Origin: Caballeronia sordidicola
GTDB lineage: Bacteria > Pseudomonadota > Gammaproteobacteria > Burkholderiales > Burkholderiaceae
Assembly (NCBI RefSeq): GCF_000729995.1
Contig: NZ_JNFG01000206.1
Span: forward strand, 1-64,000
Length of the DNA: 64,000 nt
Reading direction: 5' to 3'
Shown here: piece after piece, positions 16,282-24,946 of the stretch
Layout of the letters: every line of letters starts with the position of its first letter
Position numbering within the stretch: position 1 is the stretch's first letter
Position numbers and translations under genes: made by a program
The notes under the pieces: generated by a model
Told to the model about the DNA's origin: nothing
The model's database searches: none
What the model saw: the letters and a program-made list of their open reading frames with translations, nothing else

Positions 16282-18029
16282 AGCAACGCCAAAGCGGCGA
16301 GCAACTCCGCGGGTTCATACGCGGCGAGCACGTCCGCTACCGGCTTTTGCAGCGCCTTCAGATCCGCCCGCAGGATCTCCTGCTTGACCACGAGCAACTG
16401 GCTTGGGTGCATCGAAAACTCGGTGAGGCCCATGCCGAGCAGCAGGCGCGTCACGGCAGGGTCCCCAGCCATTTCACCGCACACGGACACCGGGACGCCC
16501 GCGACCTTCGCTTCACGCAGCGTGAACGCGATCAGGTGCAAGACCGCGGGATGCAGCGGGTCGTAAAGATGCGCGACGGCGTTATCGGCACGATCGATGG
16601 CCAGCGTGTACTGGATCAGGTCGTTGGTTCCGATCGACAGGAAATCCAGCCGCTTCAGGAACAGCCGCACGGCAATCGCGGCCGCCGGAATCTCGATCAT
16701 CGCGCCGACCTGAATGTTGCGATCGTACTCAATACCCGCGTCGTCAAGCTGACGCTTCGCTTCGTGGATCAGGTCGAGCGTCTGGTCAATTTCCTGCGCA
16801 TGCGCAAGCATAGGGATCAAGATCTTCGCGCGGCCAAACGCCGATGCCCGCAAGATTGCCCGCAATTGCGTCATGAACATCTGCGGCTCGGACAGGCTCC
16901 AGCGGATCGCCCGCAAACCCAGCGCCGGGTTTTGCGCGGTCTCGTAACCGTCGCCGCCGCTCATGGATTCGAGCGGCTTGTCCGCGCCCACGTCGATCGT
17001 GCGAATGGTGACCGGCCGGCCCTTCATCAACTCGATCGCACGCCGGTAAGCCGCGAATTGCTCTTCCTCTTCCGGCAGCTCGTCCTTGTGATTCATGAAC
17101 AGGAATTCGCTGCGGAACAGGCCCACGCCCATTGCGCCCGCATCGAGCGCGGTCTTGGCGTCGTCGGGTAATTCGATGTTCGCACACAAGTCGATCTTCG
17201 TGCCGTCCAACGTTTGCGTTGGCGAAAACTTGAGGCGCTGCAGCTTGCGCTGCTCCAACACCTTTTCGCTCTGCCGATACGAATACTCTTCCAGCACGAT
17301 CGGCGCCGGATCGACGATCACAATGCCGTGATCCCCATCGACAATGATCAAGTCGTTCTGCCGGATCAGCGTGCTGGCCTGCTGCACGCCGACCGATGCG
17401 GGAATGCCGAGACTGCGGGCGACGATAGCCGTGTGCGACGTGCGGCCGCCAAGGTCCGTCACGAAACCCTTGAACGCCTGGGTCTTGAACTGCAGCATGT
17501 CGGCGGGCGCTATGTCGTGGGCGACCACGATCATGTCGTTGTGGCCGTTGGTCGCCGCCCCATCCACTACCAGCGTAGCCGTGGAGGGCGCACCGGCCAG
17601 TGCCTTCAGCACGCGTTCCACGACTTGTTGAATATCGGCTTTGCGCTCGCGCAAATATTCGTCTTCGATATCGTCGAAATGGCGGCTGAGGATTTCAAGC
17701 TGCTCGGTCAGCGCCCATTCCACGTTGTAGCGGCGCGTACGCACGAGATCGATGGTTTCGTGAACGAGCATGGCGTCGTTCAGGATCATGGAGTGGACGT
17801 TGATAAACGCGCCCATCTCACTGGGGGCATCCGCAGCCAGATCGTCGCGCAGAGCGTCCAGCTCCGCGTGCACTTGCGCCTGCGCTGCGTGAAAGCGTTC
17901 AATTTCACTGTCGATGCGATCCGGTTCGACCAGATAGTGATCGACATCGAGTGCAGCCGCCGCGATCAAATACGCGCGGCCGATGGCGATACCGCGCGAA
18001 ACGGGAATTCCATGCAGCGTGAACGACAC
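16269..18029 (-). CDS. ptsI: Phosphoenolpyruvate-protein phosphotransferase, PTS Enzyme I
   Basis: Takes phosphate from PEP and passes it to HPr. The 586-residue protein begins SFTLHGIPVSRGIAIGRA. It has the phosphohistidine loop GGRTSHTAIVARSLGIPA, the TIM-barrel motifs GLFRSEFLFM and IRTIDVGADKP, and ends with the PEP-site pattern SIGTNDLIQYTLAIDR and VSVCGEMAGD. I prefer the GTG at 18029, because AGAGAGG lies five bases upstream and the protein then begins as in relatives; a GTG two codons earlier is also open. It follows ptsH, with a hairpin terminator between. Confidence 0.96.
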   Translation of the reverse strand: MSFTLHGIPVSRGIAIGRAYLIAAAALDVDHYLVEPDRIDSEIERFHAAQAQVHAELDALRDDLAADAPSEMGAFINVHSMILNDAMLVHETIDLVRTRRYNVEWALTEQLEILSRHFDDIEDEYLRERKADIQQVVERVLKALAGAPSTATLVVDGAATNGHNDMIVVAHDIAPADMLQFKTQAFKGFVTDLGGRTSHTAIVARSLGIPASVGVQQASTLIRQNDLIIVDGDHGIVIVDPAPIVLEEYSYRQSEKVLEQRKLQRLKFSPTQTLDGTKIDLCANIELPDDAKTALDAGAMGVGLFRSEFLFMNHKDELPEEEEQFAAYRRAIELMKGRPVTIRTIDVGADKPLESMSGGDGYETAQNPALGLRAIRWSLSEPQMFMTQLRAILRASAFGRAKILIPMLAHAQEIDQTLDLIHEAKRQLDDAGIEYDRNIQVGAMIEIPAAAIAVRLFLKRLDFLSIGTNDLIQYTLAIDRADNAVAHLYDPLHPAVLHLIAFTLREAKVAGVPVSVCGEMAGDPAVTRLLLGMGLTEFSMHPSQLLVVKQEILRADLKALQKPVADVLAAYEPAELLAALALLQKV

Positions 18030-18235
18030 GCGCACCTCTCTCTAGTTATGGGTGTCTCACGGTTTGTCGACCACCGGCTGGCGATGCGAGTCCGCGCACC
18101 ATTATAAATTCGAACGCGATTCGGCACCCTTTGCGGTGCAGCAAGTTTCTGTCACAAAATGACGTTTTTTATTGCACGCTGTGTCAGGGTCACTCATGTC
18201 CGCGTCGGTCATGTCGGTGCAGTGTCTACGGACAC

Positions 18236-18265
18236 AAAAAAGCCGCGTCGATGCGCGGCTTTTTT
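18236..18265 (-). terminator. Strong rho-independent terminator between ptsH and ptsI
   Basis: A 12-base perfect stem (AAAAAAGCCGCG at 18236-18247 and its complement at 18254-18265) with a 6-base loop gives a GC stem followed by a U run on both strands. On the minus strand it lies 23 bases after the ptsH stop. It would uncouple most ptsH transcription from ptsI, unless read-through is allowed. Confidence 0.85.
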
Positions 18266-18287
18266 CAGTGCTGCAGGCAGGACAACG

Positions 18288-18557
18288 TCATTGTCCTTCG
18301 CCAAATTTATCTGCGATGAGCGCAAGGATGCCCTTCATTGCTTCGGCTTCGTCGGAGCCTTCGGTTTCAATTGTCACCGTGCTGCCGATTCCCGCTGCGA
18401 GCATCATCACGCCCATGATGCTTTTCGCATTGATCCGGCGGCCATTGCGGCTCATCCAGATTTCGCATTGAAAATTTCCTGCCAGTTGTGTGAGCTTGGC
18501 CGAAGCACGCGCGTGCAGCCCCAGCTTGTTCACGATGGTTGTTTCCTGTTGCAGCAT
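18288..18557 (-). CDS. ptsH: HPr phosphocarrier protein
   Basis: An 89-residue HPr. His15 sits in VNKLGLHARASAKL and is phosphorylated by Enzyme I. The regulatory-type serine is in RINAKSIMGVMML. I start at MLQQETTIVN (18557), not the upstream open frame, because that is the family start. It lies between the IIA gene and ptsI on the same strand. With no sugar permease EIIBC here, this is probably a regulatory PTS, as in many beta-proteobacteria. Confidence 0.95.
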   Translation of the reverse strand: MLQQETTIVNKLGLHARASAKLTQLAGNFQCEIWMSRNGRRINAKSIMGVMMLAAGIGSTVTIETEGSDEAEAMKGILALIADKFGEGQ

Positions 18558-18680
18558 GATGCTCCGGGCGCTAAGTGAGAGGGCTGACACGATGCAGCTG
18601 GGTCAATGCTTTTTTAACGGACTTTTCAACGTGCTGCCAGTGTGCTGCCAGCAGGGCAACTCAACTCAGCCGGACGCGAC

Positions 18681-19184
18681 TCAGTGACTTGCCACCTTGG
18701 CGGGCATGCAACTGGTCGCGGCAGCACCCACAGCGCAACTGGTAACGGCAGCAGCAGCGGCGGCTGCCGCACTGGCGATTGCGCAAGGGTTGACGGGCGT
18801 CGAGGCATCGAGTTCCTGAATGCCCTTCGATCCCCCCTGCAGCGACTTTTCAGCCAGCGTGTCGAGCGGCGTGGTCCTGTAGCAGACCGCGCGCACCAGC
18901 ATTGGCAGATTAACGCCGGCGAGCACGCGAACGCTACCGCTTGCCAGGCTTTGCGCGATATTCGCAGGCGTTGCGCCGAACACGTCCGTGAGGACGATCG
19001 CACCGTTTTCTTCCTTCAGACGGTCGATTTCGGAGCGTGCAAACGCGCGGACTTCGACGGGATCGCAATCCGGCTTCACATCGATCGCACCGATGCGAGC
19101 GGGCAAACCGCCGTAGATGTGGGTAATGCACTCACGTAACGCCGAAGCGAACGGAGCGTGCGCAATAATTAGAATGCCAGCCAT
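18681..19184 (-). CDS. PTS mannose-type EIIA protein
   Basis: A 167-residue cytoplasmic EIIA of the mannose family. The start GILIIAHAPFASALRECI holds the phosphorylatable His9, and IVLTDVFGATPANIA and GVNLPMLVRA are family motifs. The start at 19184 follows these motifs; the longer open frame upstream does not. After the domain there is a tail of about 35 residues, almost all Ala/Val/Ser/Cys, ending PAKVASH, which is not part of the fold. It is transcribed with ptsH and ptsI, and gshB lies upstream. Confidence 0.88.
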   Translation of the reverse strand: MAGILIIAHAPFASALRECITHIYGGLPARIGAIDVKPDCDPVEVRAFARSEIDRLKEENGAIVLTDVFGATPANIAQSLASGSVRVLAGVNLPMLVRAVCYRTTPLDTLAEKSLQGGSKGIQELDASTPVNPCAIASAAAAAAAAVTSCAVGAAATSCMPAKVASH

Positions 19185-19354
19185 GTCAGAGTGTGCTGCC
19201 CCAAAACGACGAGATGCGTCGGAAATCGTGGGAACTTGCGTTATATATGCCAATTGCGATGCCAAATACTGCAAAACGCGACTGCAACATCGATCCGGGT
19301 GCAGAAATCTCAACAATCGCCTATACGTAAGCTTAGTCGGATTTTGCACGCTAT

Positions 19355-19379
19355 GCTGCAGCGCAACGCGCTGCAGCAA
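19355..19379. repeat. Perfect 11-base inverted repeat between gshB and the PTS IIA gene
   Basis: TGCTGCAGCGC (19355-19365) faces its complement (19369-19379) across a 3-base loop, in a 342-base gap with no gene. On the minus strand it is about 150 bases after the gshB stop. No T run follows, so it may be an mRNA end, a processing site or a dyad operator. Further right in the transcript direction, TATATA near 19250 could be a -10 box for the IIA gene. Confidence 0.55.
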
Positions 19380-19526
19380 GTTTCCACTTTCAATTTCGGG
19401 GCCGGATCGCGCCACGAAACGAATCTCATGAGGGGGAGATTGTAACAGTCTGGGAGAAATCAACGGGCGGACTGCCCTCTTCGACAGTCGCCTCTAATTT
19501 CTCGCTTCTTGTCCCTGCTCACACGA

Positions 19527-20483
19527 CTAAGCCGCCGCTCGTTCCAATGCATCGATGAACATGCCGGCGACATCGAAACCTGTCTGGTCCATGATTTCGC
19601 GGAAGCACGTCGGGCTGGTCACGTTCACTTCGGTCAGATAGTCGCCAATAGCATCGAGCCCGACCAGCAGCAAGCCGCGCGCGAAGAGCGTCTGTCCCAG
19701 CGTTTCCGCAATCTTGCGATCGTTTTCCGTGAGCGGTTGTGCGCGACCCAATCCGCCCGCTGCCAGGTTGCCGCGTACTTCGTTGCCTTGCGGAATCCGC
19801 GCAAGCGAATACGGCACGGGTTGTCCGCCGATCAGCAGGATGCGTTTGTCGCCATCGGTGATCTGCGGGATGAACTTTTGCGCCATGACGCTGCGCGCGC
19901 CGTTATCGCTGAGCATTTCCACGATCGTGCCGAGGTTCATGCCATCGGCCTTCACGCGAAACACCCCCATACCGCCCATGCCGTCGAGCGGTTTCAGGAT
20001 CACGTCGCCGTGTTCGGCATGGAAAGAACGCAGGCGCGCGGCATCGCGGGTAACCAGCGTGGGCACGACGAACTCCGGCCACTCGCCGATCGCCAGTTTC
20101 TCGGAGTGATCGCGGATCGCGCTCGGCTTGTTGAAGACGCGTGCGCCGGTCCGTTCGGCCAGTTCCAGGAGCCATGTGGATGTCACATATTCCATGTCGA
20201 ACGGCGGGTCTTTGCGCATCAGGACCGCGCCGAAATGCTTGAGGTCGAGGATCTCCGGCGCAGCAGCTTCGTACCACGGCGAGCGCGCGGAATCGGCTTC
20301 GTCGCCGACTATGGTCACGCGCTGCACTGCCGCTTCCACTTTCGTGCCGACCCAGGCCAGATGCTGCGGCTCGCACACATAAATCGTGTGTCCGCGACGC
20401 GCGGCTTCGGCCATCATCGCGTAGGTCGTGTCTTTGTAGATCTTGAAGTGATCGAGCGGATCGGCGATAAAAAGGATGTCCAT
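19527..20483 (-). CDS. gshB: Glutathione synthetase
   Basis: Joins glycine to gamma-glutamylcysteine using ATP to make glutathione. The 318-residue protein begins MDILFIADPLDHFKIYKDTT. It carries the ATP-grasp motifs VILKPLDGMGGMGVFRV, the A-loop QKFIPQITDGDKRILLIGG and the metal-binding VNVTSPTCFREI. Length fits. It is downstream of gshA on the same strand, with a terminator between, so both genes of the pathway are present. Confidence 0.97.
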   Translation of the reverse strand: MDILFIADPLDHFKIYKDTTYAMMAEAARRGHTIYVCEPQHLAWVGTKVEAAVQRVTIVGDEADSARSPWYEAAAPEILDLKHFGAVLMRKDPPFDMEYVTSTWLLELAERTGARVFNKPSAIRDHSEKLAIGEWPEFVVPTLVTRDAARLRSFHAEHGDVILKPLDGMGGMGVFRVKADGMNLGTIVEMLSDNGARSVMAQKFIPQITDGDKRILLIGGQPVPYSLARIPQGNEVRGNLAAGGLGRAQPLTENDRKIAETLGQTLFARGLLLVGLDAIGDYLTEVNVTSPTCFREIMDQTGFDVAGMFIDALERAAA

Positions 20484-20597
20484 AAGCGTCCAGAGCGGCC
20501 GTTCGGCCTTGATTTGATCGATGTAAATACGCGTTGCCGTCAGTCCTGCAATACGCGATTTCTAACACGTCGCGCGCCTTCGCGCCTGAAGTGCAAA

Positions 20598-20621
20598 ACG
20601 GCCGCAACTTTGTGCGGCCGT
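20598..20621 (-). terminator. Rho-independent terminator after gshA
   Basis: ACGGCCGCA (20598-20606) and its complement (20613-20621) form a 9-base stem with a 6-base loop. On the minus strand the stem is followed by TTTT, 17 bases after the gshA stop. Confidence 0.75.
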
Positions 20622-20637
20622 CGTGATGGGGTGAAGC

Positions 20638-21927
20638 TTAGACCTGAATGGCTTCGGGATCGGTCTTTTCCAGCTCCACCGATGCCGCGAGCAACCCCAA
20701 CCTCGCCACCACGCCATACATATAGAAGCGGTTCGGCGGCGCGGCGCCGGGCTTCGCGTGGGCGTCGGGCAAGGCCGTGTGCTCGAAGCCGAGGGGCACG
20801 AAATGCATGCCCGGTGCGTTGAGGTTCTGGTCGCGGTCACGCGAATCATGCACACGATAAAACCCGCCGACCACATACCGGTCGATCATGTAAACCACCG
20901 GCTCGGCGACCGCATTTTCCACGCGCTCGAACGTATGCACGCCTTCCTGCACGATCACGTCGTGGACTTCGAGGCCATCCTTCGCGTCGTTCATCTTCAC
21001 GCGTTCGCGCTTGGTCAGCGCGGCGACTTCGGACGCATCGTGCACCGTCATCACGCCTTTGCCGTAGGTGCCGGCATCGGCTTTGATCACGACGTACGGC
21101 TTTTCACTGATCCCATACTCCCGGTACTTCTTCGCAATCTTCTTTAACACGCCATCGATTGCATCAGCCAGCGCTTCCTCGCCGGTACGCGCCTCGTAAT
21201 CCACGCCTTCCACGTGCGCGAAATACGGGTTGATCATCCACGGATCGATCTCGACAAGCTTCGAGAATTTCTTCGCGACGTCGTCGTAGCAAGCAAAGTG
21301 ATTCGATTTGCGGCGCACGGCCCAGCCGGCGTGCAACGGCGGCAGCAGGAACTGCTCGTGGAGATTTTCCAGCACCGGCGGAATGCCGCCCGACAGGTCG
21401 TTGTTCAGCAGGATCGAACAGGGATCGAAGTTTTTCAGGCCCAGCCGGCGCGGCGTGCGTTCGAGCGGTTCCAGGACGATCTTCTGCCCGTCGGCGAGCG
21501 CGATGGTGACCGGACCGTGAATGTTTTCATCGAGCGTGCCGAAGCGGATGTTCAGCCCGGCCTGACGCATGATGGTCGCGAGCCGCGCCACGTTCTCGAG
21601 ATAAAACGCGTTGCGGGTGTGGCGCTCGGGGATTACGAGCAGGTTCTTCGCGTCGGGGCAGATCTTTTCGATGGACGCCATGGCGGCTTGCACGGCAAGC
21701 GGCAACACTTCCACCGGCAGGTTATTGAAGCCGCCGGGGAACAGGTTGGTATCGACGGGAGCGAGCTTGAAACCGGCGTTGCGCAGGTCTACCGAGCAGT
21801 AGAACGGCGGGGTATGTTCCTGCCACTCCAGCCGAAACCAGCGTTCGATGGACGGCGTCGCGTCGAGTATCTTTCGCTCGAGATCGAGCAAAGGGCCGTT
21901 TAAAGCCGTAACGAGGTGCGGAACCAT
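20638..21927 (-). CDS. gshA: Glutamate-cysteine ligase
   Basis: First enzyme of glutathione synthesis. The 429-residue protein matches the proteobacterial form found beside gshB in Burkholderia: VDTNLFPGGFNNLP near residues 58-71, an ATP-binding region with VVIKADAGTYGKGVMTV, DVIVQEGV and a late VYMIDRYVVGGFYRVHD. It differs from the E. coli GshA fold, as expected for this group. It is followed by a terminator and then gshB. Confidence 0.93.
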   Translation of the reverse strand: MVPHLVTALNGPLLDLERKILDATPSIERWFRLEWQEHTPPFYCSVDLRNAGFKLAPVDTNLFPGGFNNLPVEVLPLAVQAAMASIEKICPDAKNLLVIPERHTRNAFYLENVARLATIMRQAGLNIRFGTLDENIHGPVTIALADGQKIVLEPLERTPRRLGLKNFDPCSILLNNDLSGGIPPVLENLHEQFLLPPLHAGWAVRRKSNHFACYDDVAKKFSKLVEIDPWMINPYFAHVEGVDYEARTGEEALADAIDGVLKKIAKKYREYGISEKPYVVIKADAGTYGKGVMTVHDASEVAALTKRERVKMNDAKDGLEVHDVIVQEGVHTFERVENAVAEPVVYMIDRYVVGGFYRVHDSRDRDQNLNAPGMHFVPLGFEHTALPDAHAKPGAAPPNRFYMYGVVARLGLLAASVELEKTDPEAIQV

Positions 21928-22080
21928 TGATGACTCGCGGACTTAAGAGGAAAGATTGTAGAACAAACGCCCCACGTATTTGGGTATGAACTCCCTTTTC
22001 CCAAGCCTATTCGCACGGTTCGTGCCGCTGTTTGCACCAATGCCGTCCGCCAGAAACCGTTACCTCGTACAAAATCGGGA

Positions 22081-22116
22081 CAAAAACCAAGGCAAAAACC
22101 AAGACAAAAACCAGGG
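22081..22116 (+). repeat. Three tandem copies of a 12-base A-rich unit
   Basis: CAAAAACCAAGG, CAAAAACCAAGA and CAAAAACCAGGG follow each other directly in the gap between amtB and gshA, next to the amtB terminator. It is a small minisatellite in non-coding DNA, probably from slippage. The rest of the 326-base gap shows no gene. Confidence 0.8.
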
Positions 22117-22119
22117 CAA

Positions 22120-22145
22120 AAAAATACCCGCCGGTAATGGGCGGG
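22120..22145 (-). terminator. Rho-independent terminator after amtB
   Basis: CCCGCC (22127-22132) and GGCGGG (22140-22145) form a stem with a 7-base loop. On the minus strand it is followed by a T-rich run reading TATTTTTTT, about 110 bases after the amtB stop. Confidence 0.7.
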
Positions 22146-22253
22146 CAAAAATCGCTGCGCTTGTCTCGGAGCCGCATTGCTGTAGCTTGCGCTCGATCAT
22201 GGGGATGACGCCGCGGCCTCTCGCGCCGGGCATCACCCCATCCAAAAAACTTC

Positions 22254-23729
22254 TTATTCGACGTGCTCGCCATGCAGTGTCACGTCGAGGCCTTCACGTT
22301 CCTCTTCTTCTGTGACACGCAGACCCATGACCATGTCGATAACCTTCAACAGGACAAAGCTGACCACACCGCTGTAGACCAGCGTGGTGAGTACGCCCTT
22401 GGCTTGCAGCAGGATGCTGCCGTCCGCGCCGCCAATGTCCTTGACCGCGAAGATGCCGGTCAGGAGCGCGCCGAGAATACCGCCCACGCCGTGGACGCCG
22501 AACGCGTCGAGCGAATCGTCGTAGCCGAGCTTCGTCTTGAGCCACGTCGCCGACCAGAAGCAGACCACGCCAGCCGCAATACCGATCACGATGGCACCCG
22601 TCACGCCGACATAACCCGAAGCCGGCGTAATGGCCACCAGGCCGGCCACAGCACCCGAGATGATGCCGAGCACCGAAGGCTTGCCCTTGGCGAGCCACTC
22701 CGCGAACATCCAGCCGAACGCGGCGAATGCGGTAGCGACTTGCGTCGTGAGCATCGCGAAACCGGCACGGCCGTCAGCCGCCACTGCCGAACCCGCGTTG
22801 AAGCCGAACCAGCCGACCCACAGCATCGAAGCACCGATCAGCGAGAGCACGAGGTTGTGCGGCGCCATGACTTCGCGGCCATATCCGACTCGCTTGCCGA
22901 GCACCAGACAGCAAACCAGACCTGCGATACCGGCGTTGATGTGAACCACCGTGCCGCCTGCGAAGTCCAGGATGCCAGCGGCCGACAACCAGCCCGTCGG
23001 TTCCCAGACCATGTGAGCGATCGGCGAGTAGACGATGATCGTCCACAGTCCCATGAACACGAGCATCGCGGAGAACTTCATCCGGTCGGCGAACGCGCCG
23101 GCAATCAGCGCCGGTGTGATGATCGCGAACGTCATCTGGTAGACGAAGTAGACCGTCTCAGGAATCGTCGGAGCCAGGTGGCTGACGGTCAGAGTGGTCG
23201 CCTTGTCGCCGTGGATGTAGTTCATGCCGTGCAGAAACACCCGCGAGAAGCCGCCGATGAACGCGTTACCCGGCGTGAACGCAAGGCTGTAGCCCACCAC
23301 GGTCCATAGGATCGTGACCAGGCAGCAGATCGCGAAGCTCTGCATCACGGTCGCGAGCACGTTCTTCTTGCGGACCATGCCCGCGTAGAAGAGCGCGAGG
23401 CCCGGGATCGTCATGAACAGCACGAGGGCGGTGGAGGTCAGCATCCAGGCGGTGTCGCCGGAGTTGATCTTCGACGAATCAACAGAGAACGGTTCCGTCG
23501 GTGCGGCGGGCGCCGCTGCGGCATCGGATGCGCCGGAAGCCGGAGCGGCCGCCGATGCTGCGGTGGCCGCACTGGCTGTATCTGGCGCGCTTGCAGGCGC
23601 TGCCGCGGTCGTGTCTGAAGCCGCGGCCGATGCAGCCGCCGGGGCGGACGCATCCTGCGCCATCACGGTGCCGGCGCTGACTCCCAGCAGCGACCCCGCC
23701 ATCAACAAGGACATCAATAATTTACGCAT
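22254..23729 (-). CDS. amtB: Ammonium transporter AmtB
   Basis: An inner-membrane ammonium channel of 491 residues. A signal peptide (about 1-24) is followed by an Ala/Ser/Asp/Pro-rich stretch (about 25-80), then 11 membrane spans. Characteristic segments are WMLTSTALVLFMTIPGLALFY, the conserved FDFAGG-type motif (here LDFAGGTVVHINAG), and the pore histidine in DAFGVHGVGGILGALL. The low-complexity spacer after the signal peptide is longer than in E. coli. It is downstream of glnK with a 32-base gap. PII binds the cytoplasmic face to close the channel, so the pair form one control unit. Confidence 0.97.
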   Translation of the reverse strand: MRKLLMSLLMAGSLLGVSAGTVMAQDASAPAAASAAASDTTAAAPASAPDTASAATAASAAAPASGASDAAAAPAAPTEPFSVDSSKINSGDTAWMLTSTALVLFMTIPGLALFYAGMVRKKNVLATVMQSFAICCLVTILWTVVGYSLAFTPGNAFIGGFSRVFLHGMNYIHGDKATTLTVSHLAPTIPETVYFVYQMTFAIITPALIAGAFADRMKFSAMLVFMGLWTIIVYSPIAHMVWEPTGWLSAAGILDFAGGTVVHINAGIAGLVCCLVLGKRVGYGREVMAPHNLVLSLIGASMLWVGWFGFNAGSAVAADGRAGFAMLTTQVATAFAAFGWMFAEWLAKGKPSVLGIISGAVAGLVAITPASGYVGVTGAIVIGIAAGVVCFWSATWLKTKLGYDDSLDAFGVHGVGGILGALLTGIFAVKDIGGADGSILLQAKGVLTTLVYSGVVSFVLLKVIDMVMGLRVTEEEEREGLDVTLHGEHVE

Positions 23730-23761
23730 TCTGCTGTTTCCTCTTATCGCCGTGTCTTTTA

Positions 23762-24100
23762 TTAGAGAGCGTCCGCGCCGGTCTCACCGGTGCGAATGCG
23801 AATGACTTGTTCAATCGGGGTGACGAAAATCTTGCCGTCGCCGATCTTGCCCGTGCGGGCCGCACGCTCGACCGCTTCGATCGCTTGGTCGACGATGTCG
23901 TCGGAGACCGCTGCTTCGATCTTCACTTTCGGCAGGAAATCGACCACGTACTCGGCGCCGCGATACAGCTCCGTGTGGCCTTTCTGGCGGCCGAAGCCTT
24001 TTACCTCGGTCACGGTGATGCCCGAGACGCCAATAGCCGACAACGCTTCGCGTGCTTCGTCGAGCTTGAACGGCTTGATGATTGCGGTAATGAGCTTCAT
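23762..24100 (-). CDS. glnK: Nitrogen regulatory protein PII (GlnK type)
   Basis: A 112-residue PII trimer protein that senses 2-oxoglutarate, ATP and ADP and blocks AmtB. The T-loop has the uridylylated Tyr51 in ELYRGAEYVVDFLPK; the C-terminal signature VTPIEQVIRIRTGE is complete. It is the first gene of glnK-amtB. A GG-N10-GC sigma-54 promoter and NtrC-like sites upstream indicate expression under nitrogen limitation. Confidence 0.97.
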   Translation of the reverse strand: MKLITAIIKPFKLDEAREALSAIGVSGITVTEVKGFGRQKGHTELYRGAEYVVDFLPKVKIEAAVSDDIVDQAIEAVERAARTGKIGDGKIFVTPIEQVIRIRTGETGADAL

Positions 24101-24264
24101 TTATCCCTCGCTGTGGTGTCGAACAGAGTTGGCGCTATCGCGCCTTAATCTGGTCCCATGCCTGATCCCTCGCTGCCTCATGTCCGTCGCGAGCGGCGTC
24201 TGATGCGCCACGCCGCATTGTCAACCGCCCGGAAAAGCGCGCACGGACAAGGCCCGGGGCACAT

Positions 24265-24281
24265 ATGCAACTCGTATGCCA
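24265..24281 (-). promoter_or_regulatory. Sigma-54 promoter for glnK-amtB
   Basis: The minus strand reads TGGCAT, five bases, then TTGCAT, which keeps the invariant GG-N10-GC spacing of sigma-54 promoters. The -24 box is 24276-24281 and the -12 box 24265-24270. Transcription should start near 24254, about 150 bases before glnK. Confidence 0.7.
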
Positions 24282-24483
24282 TGCGCGCGTCCGCGGCCTG
24301 CTGTCTGGCTCGCAAGGCCTGTAATGCGTGGGGTAGACCGGATGGCCAGCGCCGCTTGCGTTCGCTGGCGCGCACCGTGGATCGTTGCTAGAGTGCTCGC
24401 AAGGTCCAGGCAAACGGACGTGTTCCAAAGCGCAAAATTTTGCCGCGCAGGCGCCTCGAAGTTCTCGTGGAGCGCAAGAGTAC

Positions 24484-24548
24484 GCACCAAAATGGATCAT
24501 CCGGTTTGCCGGAGCACTGAGCTAACAATGAATGCACTTTTATGGTGC
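24484..24548 (-). promoter_or_regulatory. Two NtrC-like binding sites upstream of glnK
   Basis: At 24534-24548 is GCACTTTTATGGTGC, matching the NtrC pattern GCAC-N7-GTGC exactly. At 24484-24498 is GCACCAAAATGGATC, with one perfect arm. Their centres are 50 bases apart, about five helical turns, and lie 210-260 bases upstream of the sigma-54 boxes, a suitable enhancer distance. The stronger site ends 17 bases before the ubiK start, so NtrC could also affect ubiK. The remainder of the 24101-24564 gap holds no gene. Confidence 0.6.
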
Positions 24549-24564
24549 GCAAGAGGAAAATCGT

Positions 24565-24843
24565 ATGAAACAACCCAACGACGTATTCAATGATTTCCAG
24601 GCCAAGATGAGCGAACTGCTGAAGAATTCGCCGGCCAAGGACATTGAAAAGAATATGAAAGCCATGCTGTCGCAGGGTTTTTCGAAGCTGGACCTGGTGA
24701 CACGCGACGAATTTGATACCCAGACACAAGTGCTCGTGCGTACACGCGCCCGGCTCGAGGAGCTGGAACAACGCGTCGCGCAACTGGAAGCGAAGCTGGG
24801 CGGCGGACCGACGGCGTCTGGTTCTTCCAGTGCCCAGGACTGA
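24565..24843 (+). CDS. ubiK: Ubiquinone biosynthesis accessory factor UbiK family (BMFP domain)
   Basis: A 92-residue protein of the YqiC/UbiK family, small coiled-coil proteins that help the UbiJ-dependent ubiquinone hydroxylation complex. It has an amphipathic helical start (DVFNDFQAKMSELLKNSPA), a middle FSKLDLVTRDEFD, and a leucine-rich coiled coil (TRARLEELEQRVAQLEAKLG). I start at MKQPND (24565), with AAGAGGAAAA upstream. It lies between the nitrogen genes and comM, a neighbourhood also seen in other beta-proteobacteria. Confidence 0.85.
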   Translation: MKQPNDVFNDFQAKMSELLKNSPAKDIEKNMKAMLSQGFSKLDLVTRDEFDTQTQVLVRTRARLEELEQRVAQLEAKLGGGPTASGSSSAQD

Positions 24844-24946
24844 AGTGCAGATGTTCTAAAGCGTGTCATCGGCTAAGCGAGCCGTGATGTTGGGTCATTA
24901 AACCGTTGCCTCTGCTTAGCGAGGCAACGGCAGCGGGGAAAAAATC

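Noticed and set aside
22263..23309. A 348-codon plus-strand open frame inside amtB
   Set aside because: Shadow of amtB with an unnatural Arg/His/Glu-rich composition.
24532..24564. An upstream in-frame start for the UbiK protein
   Set aside because: It would place the start within the NtrC-like site, and the start at 24565 has a better ribosome binding site and the family N-terminus.
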